Below, piece after piece: positions 7,579-18,269 of a stretch of 64,000 bases of DNA. The notes under the pieces were generated by a model, which made no database searches, was not told where the DNA came from, and saw only the letters and a list, made by a program, of their open reading frames with translations. The position numbers and the translations under genes are program-made. The stretch is from Saccharopolyspora endophytica (GTDB lineage Bacteria; Actinomycetota; Actinomycetes; Mycobacteriales; Pseudonocardiaceae): NCBI RefSeq assembly GCF_018070075.1, contig NZ_JAGPXE010000002.1:124001-188000 (forward strand). Direction: 5' to 3'. Every line of letters starts with the position of its first letter. The first letter of the stretch is position 1.

Positions 7579-8856
7579 TCAGGACTGCTTCTCGGCCAGG
7601 ATCTTCTCCGTGGCGACGAGGCGAACGCAGACGGCCAGGCCCGCGGTGGCGGCCTCGACGTCGGCGAGCTCCGGGAAGGTCGGCGCGATGCGGATCACCG
7701 AGTCCGCCGGGTCGTCCCCGTAGGGGTGGGTCGCACCGGCAGGGGTGAGGGCGATGCCCGCTTCCTTGGCCTTGGCGACGACTGCCTTGGCGCAGCCCTC
7801 GGGGACCTCCAGGCTGATGAAGTAGCCACCGGCCGGATTGCTCCACTTGGCCAGCCCGGTGCCGCCCAGCTCAGCGCTGAGGATCTTGTCCACGGCTTCG
7901 AACTTCGGGCGGATCAGCGCGGCGTGCTTGCGCATGTGCTCGCGCAGGCCGGCGGCGTCGCGCAGCAGCCGGGCGTGCGCCCGCTGGTTGACCTTGTTCG
8001 GGCCGATGCTGCGCTTGGACGTCGAGGCCAGCCACCACTCCACGTTCGCGGGCGAGGAGCCGAAGAACGCCACGCCCGCACCCGCGAAGGTGATCTTCGA
8101 GGTGGAGCCGAACACGAGCGCGCGGTCGGGGTTGCCGTGCTCGGCGCACAGCGCCAGCACGTCGGCGATCTCGGCCTCGTCATCGGTGAGGTGGTGCACC
8201 GCGTAGGCGTTGTCCCAGAAGATCCGGAAGTCCGGAGCCGCAGTGCTCATCGCGGCGAGCCGTCGCACGGTCTCGTCGGAGTAGACGGCACCGTCCGGGT
8301 TGCTGTACTTCGGCACGCACCAGATGCCCTTGATCCGGGAGTCCTCGGCCACCAGCCGCTCGACGACGTCCATGTCCGGGCCGTCGGGCGTCATCGGGAC
8401 GGTGATCATCTTGATGCCGAGCCGCTCCGACAGCGCGAAGTGGCGGTCGTAGCCGGGCACCGGGCACAGGAACGCGATCTCCTGCTCGGCGACCCAGCGC
8501 TGGGTGCCGCCGGGCACGCCGTTGAGCAGCGCGAAGACCAGGGCGTCGTGCATGAGCTCCAGGCTCGAGTTGCCCGCCGCCAGCAGCTGGTCGACGGGCA
8601 CCTGCAGGTCGTCGCTGAAGATCGCCCGCAGCTCGGGCAGGCCGTTGAGCCCGCCGTAATTGCGCAGGTCAGCGCCGTCGGCGTCGGTTCCGCTGGAGAG
8701 GTCGAGCAGCTCGTTGGACAGGTCCAGCTGCTTCGGCGATGGCTTTCCTCGGGTGATATCCAGTTTCAGGCCGCGCGCCACGAGATCTGCGAACTCCTGG
8801 TGGGCGCGGTCGCGCTGGGCGGTCAGCTCTTCAATGGATGAAGCTGGATCAGGCAC
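7579..8856 (-). CDS. PLP-dependent aspartate aminotransferase (Rv3722c/AspC-type)
   Basis: 425 residues from the GTG at 8856, chosen because GAAGGAA lies just upstream. It is a fold type I aminotransferase of the subgroup with the N-terminal signature LKLDITRGKPSPKQLDLS, the same group as M. tuberculosis Rv3722c, shown to be the main aspartate aminotransferase. Recognisable elements are RNYGGLNGLPELR, the PKYSNPDG strand, WDNAYAVHHL, the pyridoxal-binding Lys near residue 254 in FGSTSKITFAGAG, and the C-terminal Arg-containing SVIRIAPTFP. It would interconvert aspartate/2-oxoglutarate and oxaloacetate/glutamate. The specific substrate is inferred from the subgroup. It converges with the preceding small gene across a shared terminator. 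Confidence 0.88.
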   Translation of the reverse strand: MPDPASSIEELTAQRDRAHQEFADLVARGLKLDITRGKPSPKQLDLSNELLDLSSGTDADGADLRNYGGLNGLPELRAIFSDDLQVPVDQLLAAGNSSLELMHDALVFALLNGVPGGTQRWVAEQEIAFLCPVPGYDRHFALSERLGIKMITVPMTPDGPDMDVVERLVAEDSRIKGIWCVPKYSNPDGAVYSDETVRRLAAMSTAAPDFRIFWDNAYAVHHLTDDEAEIADVLALCAEHGNPDRALVFGSTSKITFAGAGVAFFGSSPANVEWWLASTSKRSIGPNKVNQRAHARLLRDAAGLREHMRKHAALIRPKFEAVDKILSAELGGTGLAKWSNPAGGYFISLEVPEGCAKAVVAKAKEAGIALTPAGATHPYGDDPADSVIRIAPTFPELADVEAATAGLAVCVRLVATEKILAEKQS

Positions 8857-8994
8857 CGGTTGTTTCCTTCGCCGTGTCGAGTAACGGGTCGGCAAACAGC
8901 CTAGCTCTCACCTGCAACCCGGTTTGAGACGGCACGCGGGCCTGAGAACCGGATGTGACCACGTGGGTGCTGGTGCCGAGCTTCGACGAGCGGC

Positions 8995-9507
8995 ATGGTG
9001 GGTCTCGTGCGCAGGTCATCGGCGACCGTCGGCAGTGCCGTGTTCTTCTTCGCCGGGCCGGGGACGGTCACCGTTCTCGTGCCGTGGCTGCTCACGGGCT
9101 TCCGGTGGCACGAGCCCGTCCCGCACTGGTGGCCGGCGCGGGTGCTGGGCGGTGCGCTGATCCTCGCGGGCGCGGCGGTACTCGTGCACGCGTTCAGCCG
9201 GTTCGTCCGCGAGGGCCGGGGGACGCCCGTCCCGGTTGCCGTTCCTGACCAGTTGGTGGTGGGCGGGCTGTACCGGAACGTGCGCAATCCGATGTACGTG
9301 GCGTTGTTCGCGGTGCTCATCGGTGAGCCGCTGCTGCTCGGAGGCCTGTGGGTGCTGCTGTACCCGCTGCTGCTGTGGTGCTTCGTGGCTCCGTACGTGC
9401 GCTGGCGCGAGGAACCGGCGCTGGTCCGCCGCTTCGGCGCGGACTACGAGCGCTACCGGAGCGACGTTCCCGCCTGGATCCCGCGGCTGCGTCCCTGGCA
9501 CGTGTAG
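8995..9507 (+). CDS. isoprenylcysteine carboxylmethyltransferase-like integral membrane methyltransferase
   Basis: 170 residues with three to four hydrophobic segments (AVFFFAGPGTVTVLVPWLL; ARVLGGALILAGAAVLV; LYPLLLWCFVAPYV). The family signature is GLYRNVRNPMYVALFAVLIGE followed by REEPALVRRFGADYERYRSDVPAWIPR, diagnostic of the ICMT/PEMT-like superfamily that methylates lipid or prenyl substrates with S-adenosylmethionine at the membrane. The bacterial substrates are generally unknown and nothing here defines one. No strong Shine-Dalgarno precedes the ATG; GTG codons at 8998 and 9007 are alternative starts. Confidence 0.8.
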   Translation: MVGLVRRSSATVGSAVFFFAGPGTVTVLVPWLLTGFRWHEPVPHWWPARVLGGALILAGAAVLVHAFSRFVREGRGTPVPVAVPDQLVVGGLYRNVRNPMYVALFAVLIGEPLLLGGLWVLLYPLLLWCFVAPYVRWREEPALVRRFGADYERYRSDVPAWIPRLRPWHV

Positions 9508-9583
9508 ACGCCGACGAGAGGCCGGAGCATGGGCGGATCGTGTACGGGCGCGCTCGGCAGCGCCGTGGTGAGGTTGGACTTCC

Positions 9584-9877
9584 TCAGCGGCGGGTGAGCA
9601 GGTGGGCCGCGGTCGCGGTCGCAGCGGTCACGGCGAACACCGAGGGCCAGGCGCCGATCTTCTTCGCCAGCGGGTGTGAGCCCGCCAGCGCCGTTCCGTA
9701 GGTGGCCCCCAGGGCCAGCGCCGGGACCACGCCGGCGCGGCGGCGGCAGACCTCCATCGCGCCCAGGCCGGCGCCTGCCGCGACGACTCCGCCCCAGTGC
9801 CGGTGCTGGGAGGCGCGAGCCACCGCGAAGCCACCGATCAAACCGGCCGAGGTCAGCAGGCTGGACGGAATCGACAT
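9584..9877 (-). CDS. small integral membrane protein, 97 residues
   Basis: The ATG at 9877 has a GAGGAG ribosome-binding site eight bases upstream, which argues against longer in-frame starts. The product is almost entirely hydrophobic, with about three predicted membrane segments (LLTSAGLIGGFAVA; GGVVAAGAGLGAMEV; VVPALALGATYGTALAG, then SVFAVTAATATAAHLL) and short basic loops (CRRRAG, LTRR tail). No family is recognised. It converges with the ICMT-like gene and diverges from the secreted peptidase gene. Confidence 0.65.
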   Translation of the reverse strand: MSIPSSLLTSAGLIGGFAVARASQHRHWGGVVAAGAGLGAMEVCRRRAGVVPALALGATYGTALAGSHPLAKKIGAWPSVFAVTAATATAAHLLTRR

Positions 9878-10026
9878 GCGTACTCCTCGTTGGTTCCGGT
9901 CCCGACGCTTCGACCTTACTGCCGCCCGGGTGGTTCTGGCGGGAACCCGCCGCATCGGCGATTGACTTCCCATTTCGCGCTAAGAAAAGTGCTGGTCTCG
10001 TCCTCCTTCCAGATTCGGGAGCCTGC

Positions 10027-11808
10027 ATGCGGCGCGTTGTGACCGGTTGTCTCGCGGCGATCTTCGCCCTGCCCCTCGCCGGGTCCACGGCGGCGGCCCA
10101 ACCACCGCAGGGCCCGGTGTTCTCCGACGGTGAAGCGCAGCCGGTGTTCGACCCGGCTCAAGCGGTGCGCCAGGACCTGTTCGTCACCGCGCCGGTCGAC
10201 AGCGACCACGACGGGCAGCAGGACCGGGTGCACGTCCAGGTGGTGCGGCCGAAGGAGTCCGAGCAGGGCCTGCGGGTTCCGGTGGTCTACCAGGCCAGCC
10301 CGTACTTCTCCGGCGGCAACGACGTGCTCAACCACAACGTCGACACCGAGCTGCACGTGCCGGAGCAGGCCGGGCCGCGCACGATGCGCCGCACGACGGG
10401 TGACGAGCGGGTCGCCGTCGCCGCCGAGATCGACTGGGCGTACGAGCAGTACCTGCTGGCCAGGGGCTATGCCGTGGTCTACGCCGAGTCGCTGGGGACC
10501 GGGGAGTCCACGGGGTGCCCGACCACCGGTGCCGAGAACGAGACGATCGGCGCCAAGTCCGTGGTGGACTGGCTCAACCGCCGCGCACCCGGCCACGACG
10601 CCGGCGGTGCGCCCGTTCAGGCCCACTGGTCGACCGGCAAGGTCGGCATGATGGGCGTCTCCTACAACGGCACCCTGCCCAACGCCGTGGCCTCGACGGG
10701 AGTCGAAGGCCTCGAAGCGATCGTGCCGATCGGGGCGATCTCGAACTGGTACGACTACTACCGGACCGACGGGGCCGTGGTCGCTCCCGGCGGTTACCAG
10801 GGCGAGGACGCCGACGTGCTGGCCGAATACGTCCACACCCGCGCCGACAGGGAGCCGTGCCGTCCGGTGATCGACGGCCTCACCGCTGAGCAGGATCGGA
10901 TCACCGGCGACTACAGCCGGTTCTGGGACGAGCGCAACTACCTCGACGACGTCGACAAGGTGCACGCGGCCGTGCTGTCGGTGCACGGGCTCAACGACTG
11001 GAACGTCAAGACGCGCCAAGCCGCGCAGTGGTACGGGGCGCTGCGGGAGCACGACGTGCCGCACAAGATCTGGTGGCACCAGTCCGGCCACACCGACCCG
11101 ATCAAGCTGCGCGAGCAGGAGTGGCTGCGGACGCTGAACCGCTGGTTCACCCGCTACCTCCACGACGTGCCCAACGGCGTCGAGGGCGAGCCGCGCGCAA
11201 CGGTGCAGCGCGAGGACGGCAGCTGGACCGAGGAGCCGGAATGGCCCGCCCCGGATGCCGCCGAGACGGTGTTGCGCCCGAGCGCGGGTGGACCCCAGCG
11301 AGGTGGTCTCAGCGCTGGCAGCCCTGCTGCTGGGGCGGTGGAAGGCCTCACCGACGACGCCGGTCTGCTGGCCGAGGACCTCGCGGCGGCACCGAGCTCG
11401 CCGAACCGGCTGGCCTACTTCACCGAGCCGCTGGCCGAGCAGGCGCGGGTCAGCGGTGAGGTCCGCGCCGACCTGGCGCTGACCTTCGACCGGCCGGCGG
11501 CCAACGTAACCGCTCTGCTGGTCGACCAGGCACCGGACGGTTCGGTCTCGGTGGTCACCCGCGGGTGGGCCGACCCGCAGAACCGGGAGGCGCTGGACCG
11601 CACCACGCCGATCGAGCCCGGGCAGAACTACGCGATCACCGTGAGCATGCAGCCCGACGACTACGTGTTCGCTCCCGGGCACCGGCTGGGCGTGGTGGTG
11701 CTCTCCAGCGACCACGACTTCACGCTGCGCCCCAAGCCGGGCGCGGGGCTGCGGCTGGACCTGGCGCGCACCAGCATCTCGATTCCCACCGTCGGAAGGA
11801 TTTCGTGA
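10027..11808 (+). CDS. secreted X-prolyl dipeptidyl-aminopeptidase (S15 family)
   Basis: 593 residues. A classical signal peptide (MRRVVTGCLAAIFALPLAG, cleavage near AAAQ) indicates secretion. The S15/CocE alpha/beta-hydrolase domain contains nucleophile Ser212 in GVSYNGTLPNAVAS, an Asp in SVHGLNDWNVKT and a His in WHQSGHTDP. A C-terminal galactose-binding-like beta domain (about residues 400-593) ends in FAPGHRLGVVVLSSDHDFTL. The family removes X-Pro dipeptides from peptide N termini; some members are ester hydrolases. The phrase WSTGKVGMMGVSYNGTLPNA is typical of actinobacterial Xaa-Pro dipeptidyl-peptidases. GGGAG precedes the start. It is monocistronic. Confidence 0.9.
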   Translation: MRRVVTGCLAAIFALPLAGSTAAAQPPQGPVFSDGEAQPVFDPAQAVRQDLFVTAPVDSDHDGQQDRVHVQVVRPKESEQGLRVPVVYQASPYFSGGNDVLNHNVDTELHVPEQAGPRTMRRTTGDERVAVAAEIDWAYEQYLLARGYAVVYAESLGTGESTGCPTTGAENETIGAKSVVDWLNRRAPGHDAGGAPVQAHWSTGKVGMMGVSYNGTLPNAVASTGVEGLEAIVPIGAISNWYDYYRTDGAVVAPGGYQGEDADVLAEYVHTRADREPCRPVIDGLTAEQDRITGDYSRFWDERNYLDDVDKVHAAVLSVHGLNDWNVKTRQAAQWYGALREHDVPHKIWWHQSGHTDPIKLREQEWLRTLNRWFTRYLHDVPNGVEGEPRATVQREDGSWTEEPEWPAPDAAETVLRPSAGGPQRGGLSAGSPAAGAVEGLTDDAGLLAEDLAAAPSSPNRLAYFTEPLAEQARVSGEVRADLALTFDRPAANVTALLVDQAPDGSVSVVTRGWADPQNREALDRTTPIEPGQNYAITVSMQPDDYVFAPGHRLGVVVLSSDHDFTLRPKPGAGLRLDLARTSISIPTVGRIS

Positions 11809-11999
11809 CCCGCTTTCATGAAATCCGGTGCGGTAGCGGAGAGCAACCTTCGACGGGGTGGTGAAGTTAGCCTGATCGATCGTCGCTGATCGGTGTGGTC
11901 GCGGGCGTTTCGGCCCTGTTCTGTCCACAGCGGACGAAGTTGTCCGGAGATTCGCGAAACCGGTTTCGCCGAGCAGGTTTTCGGATCCATCGTTGTGGC

Positions 12000-13100
12000 A
12001 TGACAACTCGACTGAACACCCAGATATCGCTCAGCGATCCCGGTGACGTGCTCGCCGCGCTACCGCACATGATCGGGTTCAACCCGGTCAACTCCTTCGT
12101 GCTGCTGACGCTGCACGAATTGACCGGCACCCCGAAGTTCGGCATGACCATGCGCGTGGACCTGCCGTGCCCCGCGAACGCCTGCGCGTTCGGCGAGTTC
12201 CTGCTGACAGGTCCGCTGAGCAGGAAGAACGTCGAAGGCGTGATCATGGTGGTGGTCGGGGACAAACCCAACTACTCGGGCTGCCCGCAGAGCTGCGGAG
12301 GCAGGTGCCACGAGTCCGACGAGCCCGGCCCTGACTCCGAGCCGCCGATGCTCGGCCTGATCGAAGTGGTCCGGAAAACGCTGCTGCAGGCCGGGATCGT
12401 GACCGCTCACGCGCTGCACGTGCCGGAGATCGTGGCCGGCGAGAAGTGGCGGTGCTACTTCGACGAGGGCTGCTGCGGAGTCGTCGCGGATCCGAAGGAA
12501 TCCGCGATGGGAGCGGTGATGGCAGCCGAGGGGTCGGTGACCTTCGGGAGCAGGGACGAACTGCGCGAGCTCGTCGCGCCCGAATCGCACGAGGTGATCA
12601 GCCGCTGGTCGGCGAAGCTCGACGCGCTGACCGAGGAGGCCATCGACTCCTACGACCCGTCGCGCGTCACCGAAGACCTGCGCAAGGTCTTCGGCGCCAT
12701 CCAGCGCATCGCCGCGGGCTCCGCGCTCACCGAGGACGACCTGCTGGGCGTGCTGCAGGCCGTCGCGGACACCCGCGTTCGGGACATCGTGATGGGCACC
12801 GCGCTGAGCGAACTGGCGCGCCCGGCCGAAGAGCTCTGGCTGACGCTCGTGCGCAAAGCGCCGGATCCCGAACTCGCCGAGGTCGCCGCGCTGCTGGCGT
12901 TCTCGGCCTACGTGCGCGGTGAGGGCGCGCTGGCGGGTGTGGCCCTGGAACGCATCGAGAAGGTCACACCCGCACACACCCTCGGCACCCTGCTCCGGCA
13001 GGCCATGGACTCCGGAATCCCGCCCGCGGAGCTGGCCGGCATCGCCCGGCACTCGGTCGACGACGCCCAGCTCCTGCTTGACGAGGACGGAGCCTGCTGA
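12000..13100 (+). CDS. DUF4192 family protein
   Basis: 366 residues. The N terminus carries the DUF4192 hallmark, with SDPGDVLAALPHMIGFNP close to the start. A Cys-rich segment (SGCPQSCGGRCHESD, about residues 96-112) could bind a metal. A second pair of Cys in CYFDEGCCGVV lies near residue 155, and the C-terminal third is helical. The function of the family is unknown; members are widespread in Actinobacteria and often lie near sigma-factor or ideR genes, as here. No Shine-Dalgarno is evident. The gene converges with galE, leaving 26 bp between the stop codons. Confidence 0.85.
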   Translation: MTTRLNTQISLSDPGDVLAALPHMIGFNPVNSFVLLTLHELTGTPKFGMTMRVDLPCPANACAFGEFLLTGPLSRKNVEGVIMVVVGDKPNYSGCPQSCGGRCHESDEPGPDSEPPMLGLIEVVRKTLLQAGIVTAHALHVPEIVAGEKWRCYFDEGCCGVVADPKESAMGAVMAAEGSVTFGSRDELRELVAPESHEVISRWSAKLDALTEEAIDSYDPSRVTEDLRKVFGAIQRIAAGSALTEDDLLGVLQAVADTRVRDIVMGTALSELARPAEELWLTLVRKAPDPELAEVAALLAFSAYVRGEGALAGVALERIEKVTPAHTLGTLLRQAMDSGIPPAELAGIARHSVDDAQLLLDEDGAC

Positions 13101-13126
13101 TGTGCGCGAAGAAGCGGAAGAAGCGA

Positions 13127-14089
13127 TCAGGACGCGTGGCGCGCGCGGGTGAACTCCCACGCGTCACGCACGATCACGCCGATGTCGGCGCGCTGGGGCT
13201 GCCACCCCAGGTCCTCCCGCGCCCGCTGGCTGGAAGCCACCAGGGTCGCCGGGTCGCCCGCCCGGCGGGGTGCGACCTTCGCCGGGATCGGGTGCCCGGT
13301 GACCTCGCGGCAGGTGTCGATGACCTGCTTGACCGAGAAGCCCGTGCCGTTGCCCAGGTTGTAGATGCTGTGCTGGCCGGCCTCGGCGTTCTGCAGCGCC
13401 AGCAGGTGGGCGTCGGCGAGGTCGGTGACGTGGATGTAGTCGCGGACGCAGGTGCCGTCGGCGGTGGGCCAGTCCTCACCGAAGATCTGCACCTGCTCGC
13501 GCTGACCCAGCGCGACCTGCAGCACGATCGGGATCAGGTGGGTCTCCACGGTGTGCCGCTCGCCGAAGGCGCCGTGCGCCCCGGCGACGTTGAAGTACCG
13601 CAGGCTGACCGCACCGATGCCGTGCGCCGTCGCGTAGGAGGTGATCGCGTGGTCGATCGCGAGCTTGGTGGCGCCGTAGGTGTTGGTCGGCCGCGTCGCC
13701 AGGTCCTCGGTGATCGGGGAGACCTCGGGCTCGCCGTAGGTCGCCGCCGTCGAGGAGAACACCAGTCGCGGCGTGCCGTGCTCGCGCATCGCATCCAGCA
13801 GGCGCAGCGACGTGACGACGTTGCCCTGCCAGTACTTCTGCGGGTCCTCCATGGACTCGCCGACCAGCGACTTGGCCGCGAAGTGCAGCACACCGTCGAA
13901 CTTCTCCGCCAGCAGCTCGCTCGCCGCGGAGGCGATGTCGGCCTCGACGAACTTGCAGCCGTCCGGGATCGCGTCGGCGTGCCCGGTGGAGAGGTCGTCG
14001 ACCACGACGACCTCGTGGCCCGCCTCCACCAGGCGTGCTGCGCACACGCTTCCGACGTAACCGGCACCGCCTGTGACCAGGAGCTTCAA
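13127..14089 (-). CDS. galE: UDP-glucose 4-epimerase GalE
   Basis: 320 residues of the extended short-chain dehydrogenase family. It contains the NAD-binding GGAGYVG near residue 7, [11 protein letters not shown], the catalytic Ser region [12 protein letters not shown], the catalytic YxxxK in [17 protein letters not shown] and [13 protein letters not shown]. It interconverts UDP-glucose and UDP-galactose in the Leloir pathway and for envelope polysaccharides. It lies 63 bp downstream of galK on the same strand and probably belongs to the ideR-galK-galE transcript. The last gene of the operon converges with the DUF4192 gene with little space for a terminator. Confidence 0.95.
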   Translation of the reverse strand: MKLLVTGGAGYVGSVCAARLVEAGHEVVVVDDLSTGHADAIPDGCKFVEADIASAASELLAEKFDGVLHFAAKSLVGESMEDPQKYWQGNVVTSLRLLDAMREHGTPRLVFSSTAATYGEPEVSPITEDLATRPTNTYGATKLAIDHAITSYATAHGIGAVSLRYFNVAGAHGAFGERHTVETHLIPIVLQVALGQREQVQIFGEDWPTADGTCVRDYIHVTDLADAHLLALQNAEAGQHSIYNLGNGTGFSVKQVIDTCREVTGHPIPAKVAPRRAGDPATLVASSQRAREDLGWQPQRADIGVIVRDAWEFTRARHAS

Positions 14090-14152
14090 CTGCGCACTGC
14101 CTTCCGTGGGAAAACTAGTCGTTTCAGCGGGAAGCGGAGGTCGACGAGCTCG

Positions 14153-15327
<1,175 letters not shown>

Positions 15328-15331
<4 letters not shown>

Positions 15332-16023
15332 TTGGCGGTCACCATGACCGCGTGCGCGATGCTCGACGTGAGCTCGGCGGTACCGCTCTGGCCGCGCACC
15401 TCGATCGGCTTGTTGGCGCCGACCACCGACAGGATCTCGACCTCGTTGCCCGGCACGATGCCGACCTCCTTGAGGTCGGTCATCAGGTCGGGGTCCAGCT
15501 GCACGTGCTCGGCGATGCGGCGGATGACCGCGCGACCACCGCCGTTGCGGGCGATCTCGTCGACTCGCTGGAGCTCGCCGTCGACCGCATTCTCGACGTG
15601 ATCGACACCGAGGTCGTCGAGTCCGGGGATGGGGTTGCCGTAGGGGGACGTGGTGGGACCACCGAGGAGCTTGACGAGCTTGCGCTCGACGGCCTCGCTC
15701 ATCACGTGCTCCCAGCGGCACGCCTCGTTGTGCACGTGCTCCCACTCGAGGCCGATCACGTCGACGAGGAGCCGTTCGGCGAGGCGGTGCTTGCGCATGA
15801 CGCTGATCGCCCGGGCGCGCCCGGCCTTGGTCAGCTCGAGGTGGCGGTCCTCGGCGACCATCAGCAGGCCATCGCGCTCCATGCGGGCCACCGTCTGGCT
15901 CACGGTCGGTCCGCTCTGCTCCAGGCGCTCGGCGATCCGCGCCCGGAGTGGCACCACGCCCTCTTCCTCGAGGTCGTAAATGGTGCGAAGGTACATCTCA
16001 GTGGTATCGATGAGATCGTTCAC
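15328..16023 (-). CDS. ideR: iron-dependent repressor IdeR (DtxR family)
   Basis: 231 residues. The winged HTH covers residues 3-64 (LIDTTEMYLRTIYDLEEEG). Metal ligands fall at the same positions as in mycobacterial IdeR: Met10, Cys102, Glu105 and His106 (EACRWEHV) for the primary site and His79, Glu83 and His98 for the ancillary site. Cys102 rather than Glu points to iron rather than manganese sensing. A C-terminal SH3-like domain is present (about 150-231). The GTG start has GGGGAG upstream. It heads the ideR-galK-galE operon. In Corynebacterium the dtxR homologue is likewise co-transcribed with galE. Confidence 0.95.
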
Positions 16024-16145
16024 GTCGGCTCCCCATTCAAGTCCCAACCACGATGCTAGTCGCTGCCAGCGACAACGGTCAGTGGCCGGGGAGTTGACAG
16101 CCAAGATTGATGACCGACCTCGTCGGCGGGTTTCGAAAGGCCGTC

Positions 16146-16997
16146 ATGCATCCCTTGATCAGTACCGATGATCTCATGTCCGCGCTGAGCGCGGACCCGC
16201 ACCCGACGCTGCTCGACGTGCGGTGGTCCCTGCTCGGGCCACCGGGACGCGAGGACTACGCCGAGGGGCACCTGCCCGGAGCGGTTTTCGTGGATCTGGA
16301 CGCCGAGCTGGCGTCCGAGCCAGGCCCCGCCGGCAGGCACCCGCTGCCCGATCCGGCGGCCTTGCAGGAGGTCCTCCGCCGCGCTGGAGTGGACGCCGAC
16401 CGGACCGTGGTGGTCTACGACGCGGACAACGGTTCGGCAGCGGCCCGGGCGTGGTGGCTGCTGCGCTGGGCCGGGCACCGCTCCGTCGCCGTCCTCGACG
16501 GCGGCTACGCGGCGTGGACCGCCGAGGGCAAGCCGACCACCACCGAGGTTCCCGAACCCGGTGACGGCGGATTCCGGGTTCGGCCCGGTGCGATGCCGGT
16601 GATCGACGCGGACCAAGCGGCCGGTCTGGCTCGCGACGGCGTGCTGCTCGACGCGCGGGCCCCGGAGCGATACCGGGGTGAGGTCGAGCCGATGGACCCG
16701 CGCGCCGGGCACGTCCCCGGAGCGCGCAACGCGCCGTTCAGCGAGCACACCGGTGAGTCGGGGCGCTGGCGTTCGCCGGAGGAGTTGGCCGAGCGCTTCG
16801 CCGCGCTGGGCGTCACCCGCGACAGCGCGGTCGGCGCCTACTGCGGCTCGGGCGTGACCGCCTGCTCGGTGCTGCTCGCGCTGGAGCACGCCGGCATCAC
16901 CGACGCCCGCAACCCGGCGGTGCTGTACGCGGGCTCGTGGTCGAACTGGGCGGCGGACCCCGCTCGGCCGGCGGCCACCGGTGCGGACGCGGGCTGA
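16146..16997 (+). CDS. sulfurtransferase, tandem rhodanese (SseA-like)
   Basis: 283 residues with two rhodanese domains. The first, inactive domain has LLDVRWSLLGPPGREDYAEG and HLPGAVFVDLD; the second has the active-site loop CGSGVTACS around residue 236. This layout is typical of thiosulfate or 3-mercaptopyruvate sulfurtransferases. The CGSGVT loop favours the mercaptopyruvate type (CG[S/T]GVT). The ATG at 16146 is preferred because the family begins with a short lead such as HPLISTDDL; an earlier in-frame ATG at 16107 is possible. It diverges from ideR with about 120 bp between the starts. Confidence 0.88.
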   Translation: MHPLISTDDLMSALSADPHPTLLDVRWSLLGPPGREDYAEGHLPGAVFVDLDAELASEPGPAGRHPLPDPAALQEVLRRAGVDADRTVVVYDADNGSAAARAWWLLRWAGHRSVAVLDGGYAAWTAEGKPTTTEVPEPGDGGFRVRPGAMPVIDADQAAGLARDGVLLDARAPERYRGEVEPMDPRAGHVPGARNAPFSEHTGESGRWRSPEELAERFAALGVTRDSAVGAYCGSGVTACSVLLALEHAGITDARNPAVLYAGSWSNWAADPARPAATGADAG

Positions 16998-17068
16998 GGC
17001 CCTCGCAAGATCGATCCGGTTCGGCGGGTCACGCGGCCGAGACCCTGTGGCGGGTGGCTTCCTGCGGG

Positions 17069-17074
17069 TAGCGT
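17069..17074 (+). promoter_or_regulatory. -10-like element of acuC, leaderless configuration
   Basis: TAGCGT is followed by seven bases and the ATG at 17082, with no Shine-Dalgarno. This spacing puts the predicted transcription start at the initiation codon. Confidence 0.5.
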
Positions 17075-17081
17075 CCCGCCC

Positions 17082-18257
17082 ATGGGTTCTCAGTTGGCCG
17101 TGGTCTGGGACGAGTCGCTGCTCGAGTACGACCTCGGCGGGCACCATCCGCTGCATCCGATCCGCCTGGACCTGACCATGCGGCTGGCCGACTCGCTCGG
17201 GCTGCTCGACGGCGTGGAGACGCTCAAACCCGAGCCGGCCACCGAACGGGACCTGCTGCGGGTGCACACCGCCGAGTACATGGCCGCCGTTCGCTCGGCG
17301 CCGCTGAGCGGCTGGGAAGTCGGGCACGGGCTGGGCACCGACGACAACCCGATCTTCGACCGGATGCACGAGGCGTCGGCCCTGATCGCGGGCGCGTCCA
17401 TCAAGGCGGCCGAGCAGATCGTGTCCGGTCAGGCCGATCGCGCCGTCAACATCGCCGGCGGACTGCACCACGCGATGGCCGATCACGCGGCCGGGTTCTG
17501 CGTCTACAACGACTGCTCGGTGGCCATCGCCTGGATGCTGGAGCAGGGCGTCGAGCGCATCGCCTACCTCGACGTCGACGTTCACCACGGTGACGGTGTG
17601 CAGGCGGCGTTCTACGACGACCCGCGCGTCATGACGATCTCGCTGCACCAGCACCCGGTGACGCTGTGGCCGGGCACCGGCTTCGCCACCGAGGTCGGCA
17701 AGGGCAACGCCGACGGCACCGCGGTCAACATCCCGCTGCCGCCGGGCACCGGCGATGCGGACTGGCGGCGCGCCTTCCACGCGGTGGTGCCGTCGGTGCT
17801 GGACCAGTTCCGCCCGCAGGTGCTGGTCACCCAGTGCGGGGCCGACGCGCACCGCGACGACCCGCTCGCCGACCTGTCGATGACGGTCGACGGTCAGCGC
17901 GCGACCTACCAGAACCTGCGCGAACTCGCCGAGAGCTACGCCGGCGGCAAGTGGCTGGCGCTCGGCGGTGGGGGATATTCGCTGTTCCGCGTGGTGCCCC
18001 GGGCGTGGACCCACCTGCTGGCGACGATGCTGAACCGGGACGTAGCGCCCGAGACGACCATCCCTGAGGATTGGATCGCGTACGCCGTCCGGCGTGCGCA
18101 GAACGTACCGATGCCGACGTCGATGTCGGACGGGGCCGGCCCGTCCTTCGAACCCTGGACCGGGGTGACCGCTTCGGCGGTGGACACCGCGATCCGCGAC
18201 GCCCGGCACGCGGTTTTCCCGCTGCTCGGGCTGGACCCGGCAGACAGCCGCGACTGA
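17082..18257 (+). CDS. acuC: AcuC-type histone deacetylase family protein
   Basis: 391 residues of the class I/II HDAC fold. The active-site pieces are visible: GGLHHAMADHAAGFCVYND (the His-His pair and a backbone loop), LDVDVHHGDGVQAAF (zinc-binding Asp and His), SLHQHPVTLWPGTG, CGADAHRDDPLADL (zinc Asp) and LALGGGGYS. It would remove acetyl groups from protein lysines; in Bacillus AcuC reactivates acetyl-CoA synthetase. It is followed 12 bp later by a protein with an N-terminal acetyltransferase domain, a likely opposing partner. Confidence 0.92.
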   Translation: MGSQLAVVWDESLLEYDLGGHHPLHPIRLDLTMRLADSLGLLDGVETLKPEPATERDLLRVHTAEYMAAVRSAPLSGWEVGHGLGTDDNPIFDRMHEASALIAGASIKAAEQIVSGQADRAVNIAGGLHHAMADHAAGFCVYNDCSVAIAWMLEQGVERIAYLDVDVHHGDGVQAAFYDDPRVMTISLHQHPVTLWPGTGFATEVGKGNADGTAVNIPLPPGTGDADWRRAFHAVVPSVLDQFRPQVLVTQCGADAHRDDPLADLSMTVDGQRATYQNLRELAESYAGGKWLALGGGGYSLFRVVPRAWTHLLATMLNRDVAPETTIPEDWIAYAVRRAQNVPMPTSMSDGAGPSFEPWTGVTASAVDTAIRDARHAVFPLLGLDPADSRD

Positions 18258-18269
18258 GGAGCATCCGAA

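Noticed and set aside
9676..10026. Longer N terminus for the secreted peptidase
   Set aside because: The upstream in-frame sequence is Arg/Pro-rich shadow coding, overlaps the opposite-strand membrane-protein gene, and would bury the signal peptide.
11862..11880. IdeR/DtxR-box-like sequence (TTAGCCT core) upstream of the DUF4192 gene
   Set aside because: Only about 13 of 19 positions fit TTAGGTTAGCCTAACCTAA, with the second half-site poor; below what functional boxes usually show.
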